DNA of 25,170 nucleotides from positions 1-25,170 of the forward strand of contig CAYQTE010000068.1 of the NCBI GenBank assembly GCA_964420285.1. The letters are read 5' to 3'. This document shows, one piece after another, positions 8,179 to 16,085 of the stretch (position 1 is its first letter; every line of letters starts with the position of its first letter). The notes under the pieces were generated by a model that had not been told where the DNA came from, did no database searches, and worked only from the letters and a program-made list of their open reading frames with translations. The translations under genes and the position numbers were made by a program. Origin of the DNA: CAYQTE01 sp964420285. GTDB taxonomy: Bacteria; Planctomycetota; Phycisphaerae; Tepidisphaerales; Tepidisphaeraceae.

Positions 8179-9090
8179 ATGAGGAACGCCAGCCGCGTGC
8201 GCCTCTTCAAACTCCGCGTCCTGTCCGCCGTCGCGATGGCTTTGCTGGCGGCGGCTGTCATGGCACCGGAGGCGAGAGCACAGATTTTTGTCACCAACCA
8301 ATTCACGGCCTCGGTAGGGGAATATGGTCTGGACGGGAAGGTAATAAACGCGTCGCTGACCCCAACCGGCCTGCGCGGAATTGTTGTGCGCGGGCAGGAT
8401 ATTTTTGTGTCCGACGGTGGTTCGATATGCGAATATACGACATCAGGCGGGGTCGTCAGCGAGCCGTTGGTCGCTGGCGGTCTGGCCTCGGGCCTGCAGG
8501 ACCCCAACGGCGTCGCCCTGTCGGGAACGGACCTCTTCGTCACGGACACGGGCACGAACCGCCTCGACGAGTATGACATCACCGGGGCAAACGTGGCCGT
8601 GCCTTTGGTCTCCTTCATCGGCGTGGGCGCGCAGGGCATCGCCGTGTCGGGGTCGGACCTGTTCGTCGGCAACCAGACCGGCGTCGGCGAATACACGACA
8701 TCGGGGGCGGTTGTAAACGCCTCGCTTATTAGCGGACTGACGCTCACAGGCGGCATTGCGATTTCGGGATCGGCTCTCTTTGTTGTCACCGGCGGCGGCG
8801 GGGTGAGCGAATACACGCTGGGCGCCACTCCGGGCACGATAACCTCGTCGAATCCTCTCATGAGCGGGCTGGACAACGCCAGCGGCGTCGCCGTGTATGG
8901 ATCGGATTTGTACGTCACGTCCCTGGACAAGATCGGCGAATACGACATGTCGGGAAACCTCTTGATGACGATCTCGGACTATAACAACCCGCTAGGCATC
9001 GTCGTCGTCCCCGAACCCGCGACGGGGTCGATCGCGGTGGTGGCCGGATTGGCGCTGCTGGCTCGTCGGCCGCGACGGCGGGTGGGGTGA
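8179..9090 (+). CDS. PEP-CTERM sorting-domain propeller protein
   Basis: A 303-residue exported protein. A signal peptide of about 35 residues ends in PEARA. The body is a series of propeller-like repeats with the pattern G-(I/V)-A-V-S-G-S-D-L-F-V followed by (V/I)GEY..SG, for example GIAVSGSDLFVGN, GVGEYTTSG and GVAVYGSDLYVTS, resembling NHL/SMP-30-like blades. The C-terminus is a classic PEP-CTERM signal: VPEPATG, a hydrophobic helix (IAVVAGLALLA) and an Arg-rich tail. That signal directs processing by an exosortase (known of the family) and surface or extracellular release (inference). The ATG at 8179 is chosen over one eleven codons upstream because AAGGGAG lies at 8167-8173 and the signal peptide begins there. 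It is a single-gene unit, probably transcribed from the promoter near 7969. No exosortase gene is in the window. Confidence 0.88.
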   Translation: MRNASRVRLFKLRVLSAVAMALLAAAVMAPEARAQIFVTNQFTASVGEYGLDGKVINASLTPTGLRGIVVRGQDIFVSDGGSICEYTTSGGVVSEPLVAGGLASGLQDPNGVALSGTDLFVTDTGTNRLDEYDITGANVAVPLVSFIGVGAQGIAVSGSDLFVGNQTGVGEYTTSGAVVNASLISGLTLTGGIAISGSALFVVTGGGGVSEYTLGATPGTITSSNPLMSGLDNASGVAVYGSDLYVTSLDKIGEYDMSGNLLMTISDYNNPLGIVVVPEPATGSIAVVAGLALLARRPRRRVG

Positions 9091-9263
9091 ACCATGAACT
9101 GAATTTGGTGCTCCGCGATTTTTCTTTACCTTTTGGGGCAAACTTGTTATTAACCTCGCCCGACGCGGGCGGAACTGACCGGCCGCGTGGACCCGCCGGC
9201 ATCGGCAGACGTGAATATCATGTCTTCCGCGGATCGCAGGCGCTGTAACGTTTGTGTTGCCAT

Positions 9264-9794
9264 ATGGCGGAACCCAACCTTCCTCGCCGCTGGTTCCTGG
9301 GGCTTTGGACGGGGGGAGTGTTGACCGCGCTGGGCGGCATGATCGTCGCGCCCGCCGTCGCATTCATTACCAGCCCGCTTTGGAAACGCACATCGGCCCT
9401 GGAAGCCGGCTTTTCGGATGCCGGGCCCGTCGACTCGATTGCCGCCGGGCAATGGACGCTGGTGCCTGTCAATATCGTGCGTCAAGACGGCTGGTCAAAG
9501 GAGACACAAGCCCGGTCGGTCTTGGTGTTGCGCCAGGGATCTGGCAACGGCGATATCAAGGTTCTCTCGCCGATCTGCACGCATCTGGGTTGTCCGGTCA
9601 GTCTCTCGCCGGACGGTTCACAGTTCCAATGCCCTTGTCACGGCGGCGTCTACAACCACGACGGCGTGCATGTGAGCGGCCCGCCGCCGCGCAACATGGA
9701 TTCGTTAGAATTTGTCGTTCGTGATGACCACCTTTGGGTGCGATGGCAGGATTTCAAAGTCAGTGTTCCAGACCGCATTGCCGTTCAGATATGA
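9264..9794 (+). CDS. Rieske [2Fe-2S] protein of a cytochrome bc-type complex
   Basis: The iron-sulfur subunit (176 residues) of a quinol:cytochrome c oxidoreductase; it takes the first electron from quinol on the outer face of the inner membrane. The N-terminus has a twin-arginine-like motif (PRRWFLGL, residues 7-14) and a hydrophobic anchor (about 14-36), so it is probably exported folded by Tat and stays membrane-anchored. The cluster is bound by CTHLGC (Cys105, His107) and CPCHG (Cys123, His126), with Cys110 and Cys125 placed for the usual disulfide. The spacing is that of respiratory Rieske proteins rather than dioxygenases. The ATG at 9264 lacks a clear Shine-Dalgarno sequence, and an in-frame TTG at 9252 is an alternative. 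It is the first gene of a five-gene respiratory operon; cytochrome b starts 36 nt downstream. Confidence 0.93.
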   Translation: MAEPNLPRRWFLGLWTGGVLTALGGMIVAPAVAFITSPLWKRTSALEAGFSDAGPVDSIAAGQWTLVPVNIVRQDGWSKETQARSVLVLRQGSGNGDIKVLSPICTHLGCPVSLSPDGSQFQCPCHGGVYNHDGVHVSGPPPRNMDSLEFVVRDDHLWVRWQDFKVSVPDRIAVQI

Positions 9795-9830
9795 GCCATT
9801 AAGTCAAGCCCTTTTCGGATCGGAAGCACA

Positions 9831-11273
9831 GTGGCAGGCGACCGCGACCTCAGCAAGCAAACCAGCAAGCCGGACGAGGGCGGCTTTTTCGGATCTCGCG
9901 TCGGCTGGCGCGATCTCAACGAAAAACTCCTCCTGGAACCGATCAAGGGCGGCTCGCGCTGGGCCGCCGCTTTCGGCAGCCTGCTGCTGTTCACCTTCAC
10001 GCTTCAGCTTGTCACCGGCGTTTTGCTGGTGACCTGCTACGCCCCGTCCGTCGGGACCGCCTGGCAGAGCGTCAGGTACATCCAATATGACATGCCCCTT
10101 GGCTGGCTGGTGCGTGGAATTCACCACTGGGGATCCAGCGCCATGGTGATCCTGCTGCTGGCGCACCTGATTCAGGTCTTTGTCTGGGGCGCTTACAAGC
10201 GTCCGCGCGAGATCACCTGGATGGCTGGCGTGATGCTGCTCTTTCTGACACTTGGCATGTCGTTCACCGGCTATCTGCTCCCCTGGGACGAAAAAGCCTA
10301 CTGGGCCAGCAAAGTGGGATTGGGAATCGCCAGCACCACGCCGTTTATCGGCGCGTCGGTCCGCACCTTCCTCCAGGGCGGACCGGATATGGGCAACTTC
10401 ACCCTCACCCGCTTCTTCGCCCTGCATGGTTTCATTCTCCCCGGCGCCATCATTGCCGTGGTGTTCTGTCACCTCTATCTCTTCCGCCGTCACGGCGTCA
10501 CCACCGCCTGGTGGGAATCCGATTCCCAGCTTGAACTCGAACAGGAACCCTTCTGGCCGGGCCAGGTGCTCAAAGACAGCGTCGTGGCCCTGGCACTTCT
10601 GGTGGTCCTGACGGTCTGGACGTGGTTCCATCCGGCGCCCCTGTCGGCAATCGCCGACTCGTCAAAATCGTACGATCCGCGGCCGGAATGGTATTTCATG
10701 TTCCTTTTCCAGCTCCTGAAGTATTTCAAAGGGAATTACGAGATCATCGGCACGTTCGTCCTGCCGTCGCTGTTCTTCGCCATCCTGTTCTTCTGGCCGC
10801 TGTTGGACCGCAATCCATCGCGCGATCCGCGGAAGCGCCCGGTGGCGATATCGCTGCTGTGCCTGGGCTCGGTGGGGCTGGTGGGTCTGACGATTTTCGC
10901 GATCGCGACTGACGTTCGGATGACAGAACCGGCCGAGGCGGTGGCATCCGCGCCCCCGGTGATTCCGCCCGCCGGGCCGTTGCAGAAGCTGGACGCGGTG
11001 AACCTCTTCACGACCAATTGCCTTGCATGCCACGCCATCGACGGGACGGGAAGCCTGCTGCGTCCGGCGCTGCCAACCCTGCCGGACTTTACGAACGCAA
11101 AATGGCAGAAGACGCAGACGAACGACGATTTCTTCCGCCGTATCTACGACGGGAAGACCGTGGAAACCAAGCCGCTGATGCCCGCATTCAAGGATAAATT
11201 AACGATCGACCAGATTCGTGCGCTGGTTGACTATGCACGCGCGTTTTCGTCGAACACTCCCACGACGCAATAA
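9831..11273 (+). CDS. Cytochrome b fused to C-terminal cytochrome c domain
   Basis: The quinol-oxidising membrane subunit (480 residues) of a bc-type complex carrying its own c-type haem domain. The b6-like half has haem ligand pairs His98/His112 (13 residues between) and His199/His214 (14 between); the 14-residue spacing is typical of b6/menaquinol-type rather than mitochondrial-type cytochrome b. The subunit IV-like half holds the Qo-site motif PEWY (285-288), and further helices extend to about 360. A Pro/Ala-rich linker (about 365-383) leads to a class-I cytochrome c domain with CLACH (397-401) and a probable axial Met450 in PLMPAF. The start is GTG at 9831, with GGAAG at 9822-9826. It lies 36 nt after the Rieske gene, with further cytochromes downstream. 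The fusion may replace a separate cytochrome c1/f. Confidence 0.95.
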   Translation: MAGDRDLSKQTSKPDEGGFFGSRVGWRDLNEKLLLEPIKGGSRWAAAFGSLLLFTFTLQLVTGVLLVTCYAPSVGTAWQSVRYIQYDMPLGWLVRGIHHWGSSAMVILLLAHLIQVFVWGAYKRPREITWMAGVMLLFLTLGMSFTGYLLPWDEKAYWASKVGLGIASTTPFIGASVRTFLQGGPDMGNFTLTRFFALHGFILPGAIIAVVFCHLYLFRRHGVTTAWWESDSQLELEQEPFWPGQVLKDSVVALALLVVLTVWTWFHPAPLSAIADSSKSYDPRPEWYFMFLFQLLKYFKGNYEIIGTFVLPSLFFAILFFWPLLDRNPSRDPRKRPVAISLLCLGSVGLVGLTIFAIATDVRMTEPAEAVASAPPVIPPAGPLQKLDAVNLFTTNCLACHAIDGTGSLLRPALPTLPDFTNAKWQKTQTNDDFFRRIYDGKTVETKPLMPAFKDKLTIDQIRALVDYARAFSSNTPTTQ

Positions 11274-11339
11274 CGCGGAGAACCTGTTGAACGCTCGATG
11301 GCTGCCGCGGCAGCCGTCGGATATTTGGAAGGATTTGTC

Positions 11340-11819
11340 ATGGCAAGATGTGGATCGGGATCCTGGGTGCTGCTGGTCGCCGGAACTTCACTTGTCGCAT
11401 GGGCGACGATCGTTGCCACATCATACAGCGACGATCAGCCCTCCGACTGGATTGCGCCGCCGATCGAGGCGCGCAAGCCCAACCCCGTTCCCGCTGACGC
11501 AGCCGCCATCGCCGCCGGCAAGGATGTCTTCACCAAAAACTGCATGCCGTGCCACGGAACCGCCGGCAAGGGCGACGGTCCGGCGGCGTTTGCCCTGACT
11601 CAAAAGCCCAGGGACTTGTCCAATCCCAAGATCGCCGTGCAAAGCGACGGCTCGATCTTCTGGAAACTCACCACCGGCAAAGCGCCCATGCCCTCGTTTG
11701 AAAAATTGATTCCCGAGACGCAACGTTGGCAGGTCATCGACTATGTGCGGACGCTTCAGCCGAAAGCGGGCCCAGCGGCCAGCGAACCGGCCAGCCAGCC
11801 GGCCACACAACCCAAATAG
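11340..11819 (+). CDS. Membrane-anchored monohaem cytochrome c
   Basis: A 159-residue electron carrier facing the periplasm. An N-terminal hydrophobic segment (about 9-28) without an obvious cleavage site suggests an uncleaved anchor. A class-I cytochrome c domain follows, with CMPCH (68-72) and a likely axial Met117 in APMPSF. The C-terminal tail is rich in Pro, Ala and Gln and probably disordered. The ATG at 11340 has GGAAGGA about 6 nt upstream; an in-frame ATG 14 codons earlier lacks this. The gene sits 66 nt after cytochrome b and 28 nt before the beta-barrel gene. It probably accepts electrons from the fused b-c subunit and passes them to a terminal acceptor (inference). No oxidase is in the window. 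Confidence 0.9.
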   Translation: MARCGSGSWVLLVAGTSLVAWATIVATSYSDDQPSDWIAPPIEARKPNPVPADAAAIAAGKDVFTKNCMPCHGTAGKGDGPAAFALTQKPRDLSNPKIAVQSDGSIFWKLTTGKAPMPSFEKLIPETQRWQVIDYVRTLQPKAGPAASEPASQPATQPK

Positions 11820-11847
11820 TCGTCTGACAAACCCGGAAGGAGCTACC

Positions 11848-13188
11848 ATGCGCAGAATCCTATGCGGAGTCCTGGTCGTCGTACCGCTGCTGCTCTCGAA
11901 CGCCAAGGCGCAGGACACCAGTCAACCCATCAGCCGCCAGGAGTTCGACGAACTCAAGAAAGACAACGCGCAGATGAAGCAGGACAACGCCGAAATGAAA
12001 AAGGAGTTGGCCGATCTCAAGAAGCAGCAGACCGACCAGGCCACCAATGCCGACCAGGATGAACAATACACCCAAAGTTCCTTCCAGGCGGTCAACGCGG
12101 AACTGGCCAAGGACAAGCCCGGCACCGAAGGTCTTGTCATCGCCGGCGACGCCGCTTTCGGCTTCACCACCCAGCGAAAGACCGAGTCCTCTTTCAACGC
12201 CGACGTCAGCCCCCTGATCCTCTGGCAGCCGCCGGATTCCCACTTCCTCATCGAAACCGCCTTCGATCTGGGCATCGGCCAGGGCAACGGCCCCGAGAGC
12301 GACCCGGCCGAGAATCAAAACTCGAACTTCGCCGTCAACCTCGCCGATGTTTCCTACATCCTGTGCGATAATTGCATGGTTGGCGGCGGATTGTTCGCCG
12401 TGCCGTTTGGGCAATATCACAACCACTTCGATCCGCCCTGGATCAACAAATTCCCCGATGCTCCGCTGGCGTTCGGTGACGACGCGATCGGTCCGACGTC
12501 CGAAGTCGGCTTTTTCACCAAGGGCGCCATCCCCTCCGGAACCACACGCTGGACCTACGACGCCTATGTCGCCAACGGGCCCAACCTCGTCACCACCGAC
12601 CCCGCCACCGCCGGTCAGCTCAATTTCAACGACTACGGCGACCTGAACAATAACAAGGCTGTCGGCGGGCGCATTGGTTTCCTGCCGTTCCCTCAGCTTG
12701 AGATGGGCTATTCCATCCAGGCGTCGCGGGTCAATCCCGACGGTGTGGGATTCCCCAACACCTCCGCACTTCTCCAGGCGGTCGATTTCAGCTATCGCCC
12801 GGTCATCGACGCACTCGGCGGGCAGTTCGATCTGCGCGGTGAATGGATCTGGTCGCACGTGGGCGGCGCCACCTACGACCCCACCGCCGCGTTGGGCTTC
12901 GGCCCGGTCGCCTTCACCAACGATCGCAACGGCGGATACGTTCAACTCTGCTATCGCCCCACCAAGGCCGACAGCAAAATCATCCAGAGCATCGAGCTGG
13001 TCTCGCGTTACGACGCAATCACCAATCCCCTGGGTTCGCCCGGCGGAGATCACGAACAGCGATGGACCATGGGAGTGGATTACTGGGTCACACCCTACAT
13101 CGTTCTGGAAACCGCCTACGAGATCGACAAGAAAAAGGTCGGACCCGACCAGAACGCGTTCCTCTTCGAAGTCGGTATTGGACTATAA
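11848..13188 (+). CDS. Outer-membrane beta-barrel (porin-like) protein with coiled coil
   Basis: A 446-residue exported protein. It has a signal peptide (MRRILCGVLV to about NAKA, residue 21), then a charged heptad-like coiled coil (about 30-75: ELKKDNAQMKQDNAEMKKEL and on), as in planctomycete and cyanobacterial-type porins that use an N-terminal periplasmic helix. The rest alternates short strands of aromatic and hydrophobic residues with Gly/Asn/Asp loops, ending in FEVGIGL, consistent with a beta-barrel. It is probably an outer-membrane channel; no substrate can be assigned. The ATG at 11848 is preceded by GGAAGGAG at 11835-11842. It lies between two cytochrome c genes in the bc operon, an unusual place for a porin. 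Barrel confidence is moderate because it rests on composition, not on a recognised family. Confidence 0.72.
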   Translation: MRRILCGVLVVVPLLLSNAKAQDTSQPISRQEFDELKKDNAQMKQDNAEMKKELADLKKQQTDQATNADQDEQYTQSSFQAVNAELAKDKPGTEGLVIAGDAAFGFTTQRKTESSFNADVSPLILWQPPDSHFLIETAFDLGIGQGNGPESDPAENQNSNFAVNLADVSYILCDNCMVGGGLFAVPFGQYHNHFDPPWINKFPDAPLAFGDDAIGPTSEVGFFTKGAIPSGTTRWTYDAYVANGPNLVTTDPATAGQLNFNDYGDLNNNKAVGGRIGFLPFPQLEMGYSIQASRVNPDGVGFPNTSALLQAVDFSYRPVIDALGGQFDLRGEWIWSHVGGATYDPTAALGFGPVAFTNDRNGGYVQLCYRPTKADSKIIQSIELVSRYDAITNPLGSPGGDHEQRWTMGVDYWVTPYIVLETAYEIDKKKVGPDQNAFLFEVGIGL

Positions 13189-13201
13189 TCACGGAGTTCC
13201 C

Positions 13202-13564
13202 ATGCTCAACCTCAAAACCAATCCCAAACTCGTTGTGGCTCTGGCGTTCGGCTGTGTCCTTTGCGGCATCGCGCTCTACGGCTGCTCGTCGGGACAAAAT
13301 CCCTCCGCCGGCCCAACCACCGCCCCGGTCGACCAGGCCGCGGCGCCCACAACCCAGCCTATTTTCGCACTCTTTGGCCCCCCGCCCCAGAAGACCGGCG
13401 TGCAGTTGTGGGCCGAAAACTGCGGCCGCTGCCACAATATCCGGCCGCCCGAGGAATTCAGCGGCGCCCAATGGGACGTGATCGTCCATCACATGCGTCT
13501 GCGCGCCAACCTGACCGGCGAGGAAGCCCAGGAAATCGTCAAGTTCCTCCAGGCCAGCCATTGA
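13202..13564 (+). CDS. Cytochrome c lipoprotein, monohaem
   Basis: A small c-type cytochrome of 120 residues. The N-terminus looks like a lipoprotein signal: a hydrophobic stretch and a lipobox-like LYGC with Cys28 followed by SSG, so the mature protein is probably lipid-anchored. A Pro/Thr/Ala-rich linker (about 34-55) separates the anchor from the haem domain. That domain has CGRCH (74-78) and a possible axial Met98 in HHMRLR. The domain is short, lacking the long middle section of larger class-I cytochromes. Start: ATG 13202 with GGAG at 13193-13196, only 13 nt after the barrel gene's stop, so the two are probably cotranscribed. If sorted to the outer membrane it could be the partner of the barrel protein (inference). 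Last gene of the respiratory operon. Confidence 0.88.
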   Translation: MLNLKTNPKLVVALAFGCVLCGIALYGCSSGQNPSAGPTTAPVDQAAAPTTQPIFALFGPPPQKTGVQLWAENCGRCHNIRPPEEFSGAQWDVIVHHMRLRANLTGEEAQEIVKFLQASH

Positions 13565-13599
13565 CGCCGGTGATCCCGGTCTTTCCGCATGGCGCGCAC

Positions 13600-13627
13600 A
13601 AAAGAACCCGCGGAGCGCCGCGGGTTC
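13600..13627 (-). terminator. Rho-independent terminator of the LysM gene
   Basis: A perfect 10 bp stem GAACCCGCGG/CCGCGGGTTC (13604-13627) with a 4 nt loop is followed, read on the minus strand, by TTTT (13603-13600). It lies about 27 nt beyond the LysM stop codon. On the plus strand there is no T-run after the stem, so it is weaker for the cytochrome operon arriving from the other side, though the stem may serve both. Confidence 0.75.
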
Positions 13628-13654
13628 GGATGATCGTCTGGTTGTATTCCGCAA

Positions 13655-14167
13655 TCACGGATGAGTCGCCAGCGAACCGGTCGCCCGCGGCTTGATCGCG
13701 CTGGTCGGCGTGGCGGTCTTGGGCTTGGCGGCCGTGGCTGTCTTGGCCGGCGGGGTAAACGCGGGGATGGTCAGCACCATTCCCGGCCGAAGGCTCTTGG
13801 CCTGGACCTTGGGGTTGGCATCGGCGATGTGGCTCCAGTATTTGGCCGAACCGTAGACCTTCTGAGAGATCGAACTGAACGTCTCGCCGGAAGCAACAAC
13901 GTGCGTGCGAGCGGCGGTGCTGGTCACGGCGGATTTGGCGGCGGGCTTGACGGCGGCCTTGATGGCCGTGCCGGCCGTGGTGTGCGTCGGCTTGCTCAGG
14001 GCCGCAATGGCGGCGGCGAGCTTCTGCGAATCAGCGCTGGTCGCCGGCTTCACGGCGGCGGTTCTCGTGGCCGTGGGCTTGGGGCTGGTGACTGTCGCTG
14101 CCAACACGGGGATAGCCGGCACAATGAGCACCGCGGCGACCCACTTGATAATCTTTGACGTAATCAT
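13655..14167 (-). CDS. Exported LysM domain protein
   Basis: A 170-residue protein with an N-terminal signal peptide (KIIKWVAAVLIVPAIPVLAA, cleavage near residue 24), then a long Ala/Thr/Lys/Pro-rich linker (about 28-86), then one LysM domain (about 88-135: THVVASGETFSSISQKVYG, then ANP, and RPGMVLTIP). LysM binds peptidoglycan or chitin-type glycans (known), so this is probably a cell-wall-associated protein in the periplasm. The C-terminal tail is again Ala/Thr/Pro/Lys-rich. No hydrolase domain is attached. The ATG at 14167 has AAAGGAG about 10 nt upstream. It is transcribed alone and ends at a clear terminator. Its divergent neighbour is murA, a peptidoglycan-precursor gene, which fits a cell-wall theme but does not prove coregulation. 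Confidence 0.87.
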   Translation of the reverse strand: MITSKIIKWVAAVLIVPAIPVLAATVTSPKPTATRTAAVKPATSADSQKLAAAIAALSKPTHTTAGTAIKAAVKPAAKSAVTSTAARTHVVASGETFSSISQKVYGSAKYWSHIADANPKVQAKSLRPGMVLTIPAFTPPAKTATAAKPKTATPTSAIKPRATGSLATHP

Positions 14168-14530
14168 GGTAAACGGACTCCTTTACCCTTCCTGGGGGCG
14201 GCCCAAACGACGATAGTTGGGCTGGTATTCTTATCGGACGATGTGCTCGACGGGCGTGAAAAGAAAATAATGTTTCATTGACGGATATTGCCACGCCCCC
14301 TTGAATGCGGCGCGGGTCGGACCGACAATGTCGCTCCTGGGCGCGGCCGGACGAACGCCAATCGTCCGATAACGCCCTGCTGCCCACGCGGCAGTATTGA
14401 TCTTACTCATCGGCCGACGGACCGGCCGATAGACCCAGCACACGGGCGGCTCGCCACAACCGCCGCCCGGACATGCCTTTGGGCATGTCGGACTTGCCGG
14501 GCCTGCAAAAGGCCCATGGACGGGTGAAAC
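14168..14530. other. Divergent intergenic region with hairpins upstream of murA
   Basis: This 363-base gap between the LysM gene (-) and murA (+) contains three hairpins: ATCGGCCG/CGGCCGAT with a 6 nt loop (14409-14430), GACATGCC/GGCATGTC with a 4 nt loop (14470-14489), and GGGCCT/AGGCCC with a 5 nt loop (14499-14515). The last ends 15 nt before the murA ATG and could affect its translation. No T-run follows any of them. No promoter is clear by eye. Confidence 0.5.
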
Positions 14531-15847
14531 ATGGAAAGCTTCGTCATTCGCGGGGGTCAGCGTCTCAAGGGAAAAATCGAGATCAGCGGCAGCAAGAACA
14601 GTTCGCTGCCGATCATGGCCGCGTGTCTGATGGCGGACGGCCGGACGCGACTGCACCGCGTGCCAAGGCTCAGCGACATCTCCACGATGAGCAAACTGCT
14701 GGGCGAATTGGGCTGCCATGTCTATCGCAACGAGCCGGATTCGCCTCCTGCGTACGGCGGCCCTGCTCTGGACGGGCCGCTCGATATCGAAGTGCTCGAC
14801 ACCGACAAATGCGTTGCCAGTCACGACATCGTCAGCACCATGCGCGCCAGCATCTCGGTGCTGGGTCCGCTGTTGGCCCGGCGCGGGAAGGCGACCGTGA
14901 GCATCCCCGGCGGCTGCCAGATCGGCGATCGCCCCATTGATATCCACCTTCGCGGACTGGCCAAGCTCGGCGCGGTGTTCCATGATGTGGACGGCAACGT
15001 CGTCGGCGAAGTCAAGGGCCGCCTCAAGGGATGCCGCATGTATCTCGGCGGCCCGCAGGGTCCGACGGTGCTGGGGACGATTAACATCATGTGCGCCGCG
15101 GCGCTGGCCGAGGGACAGACGATCATCGTTGGCGCCGCGTGCGAACCGGAGGTTTCGGATTGCGCCGAGCTGCTCATCAAGATGGGCGCTCGCATCACCG
15201 GGCACGGCACGCCGGAAATCCGCATCGAGGGCGTCGATCGCCTCACCGGCACCGAACATTACGTCATCCCCGATCGCATCGAGTGCGGCACGTTCATGAT
15301 CGCCGCCGCCATCACCAACGGCGAACTGGAACTGAAGCATTGCAACCTCGACCATCTCTTTGCCGTAACGGACCGGCTGGAAGATGTCGGCGTGAATGTA
15401 TCGCGAGAGAACGGGACGATCTTTTGCAGCAGCGCCCGGCGATTGAACGCCGTCGATGTCACAACCCAGCCGTATCCGGGATTTCCGACCGACCTGCAGG
15501 CGCAATTGCTGGCGCTTTTGTGCCTGGCGGACGGAATGAGCATCGTCAGCGAGCGAATCTACCCCGACCGCTTCGTACACATTGGCGAGCTTCGCCGCAT
15601 GGGCGCTCGCGTCCGCAAGGAAGGCTCGGCCGCCATCGTGCAGGGCGTGAAGGAACTCCAGGGCGCGACGGTGATGGCCAGCGACCTGCGCGCCTCGGCG
15701 GCATTGGTGCTGGCCGGCCTGGTCGCCAAGGGGACGACGAGGATCGACCGCGTGTATCATATCGATCGCGGCTACGAACGAATCGAACAGAAACTGGCGG
15801 CGGTCGGCGCGCAGATCGAGCGCGTCAAGGACGGCCGGCCGGGCTGA
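14531..15847 (+). CDS. murA: UDP-N-acetylglucosamine 1-carboxyvinyltransferase
   Basis: Transfers the enolpyruvyl group of phosphoenolpyruvate to UDP-GlcNAc, the first committed step of peptidoglycan synthesis, in the cytoplasm. The 438-residue length fits the family (about 420-440). Visible hallmarks are SGSKNSSLP with Lys22/Asn23 of the active site, RASISVLGPLLAR, the catalytic loop IPGGCQIGDRP with Cys129 (the residue attacked by fosfomycin in the family), GPTVLGTINIM, the PDRIECGTFMIAAA segment, and PGFPTDLQAQ with the family Asp. The catalytic Cys is retained, so fosfomycin sensitivity would be expected from this site alone. The ATG at 14531 has only a weak GGGTG-type ribosome binding site but is the natural N-terminus. 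It stands alone between oppositely oriented genes. EPSP synthase (AroA) is the only related alternative, and the GGC loop rules it out. Confidence 0.96.
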   Translation: MESFVIRGGQRLKGKIEISGSKNSSLPIMAACLMADGRTRLHRVPRLSDISTMSKLLGELGCHVYRNEPDSPPAYGGPALDGPLDIEVLDTDKCVASHDIVSTMRASISVLGPLLARRGKATVSIPGGCQIGDRPIDIHLRGLAKLGAVFHDVDGNVVGEVKGRLKGCRMYLGGPQGPTVLGTINIMCAAALAEGQTIIVGAACEPEVSDCAELLIKMGARITGHGTPEIRIEGVDRLTGTEHYVIPDRIECGTFMIAAAITNGELELKHCNLDHLFAVTDRLEDVGVNVSRENGTIFCSSARRLNAVDVTTQPYPGFPTDLQAQLLALLCLADGMSIVSERIYPDRFVHIGELRRMGARVRKEGSAAIVQGVKELQGATVMASDLRASAALVLAGLVAKGTTRIDRVYHIDRGYERIEQKLAAVGAQIERVKDGRPG

Positions 15848-15925
15848 TGCTGATCGCGCCGGGGCGGAATCCAACGGCCCGCAGTATCCGCATTGCGAAC
15901 CACTGCTTGCGCAAGAAAGTGCGTT

Positions 15926-15942
15926 GGTCCGCAGTGCGGACC
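15926..15942. repeat. Small GGTCCGC hairpin in the murA 3' region
   Basis: A perfect 7 bp stem GGTCCGC/GCGGACC with an AGT loop lies 80 nt after murA. A second hairpin ATGCGCC/GGCGCAT follows at 16002-16017. Neither is followed by a T-run, so they look more like dispersed palindromic repeats than intrinsic terminators. Confidence 0.45.
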
Positions 15943-16085
15943 CTACACAGCGCGGAGGCACGCAAAGTTAAGTTGAAAGCGTTCTCGCAAAACAGCAACC
16001 CATGCGCCACGGCGCATCAATTGTGTGCCGCGATCAACAGGCCGCCGTGAAAGCGCGCCGATTGGATTTCTGGAAGCGACTGGCT

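Noticed and set aside
9125..9152. TTTACC-N16-TTATTA as promoter of the Rieske operon
   Set aside because: Both hexamers match poorly and the spacing is short; too weak to list as a feature, although a promoter is expected somewhere in 9091-9263.
11860..13053. 397-codon minus-strand frame opposite the beta-barrel gene
   Set aside because: The plus-strand gene has a signal peptide, ribosome binding site and operon spacing; the antisense frame is low in complexity.
14231..15961. 576-codon minus-strand frame opposite murA
   Set aside because: Shadow of murA, which retains all catalytic motifs on the plus strand.
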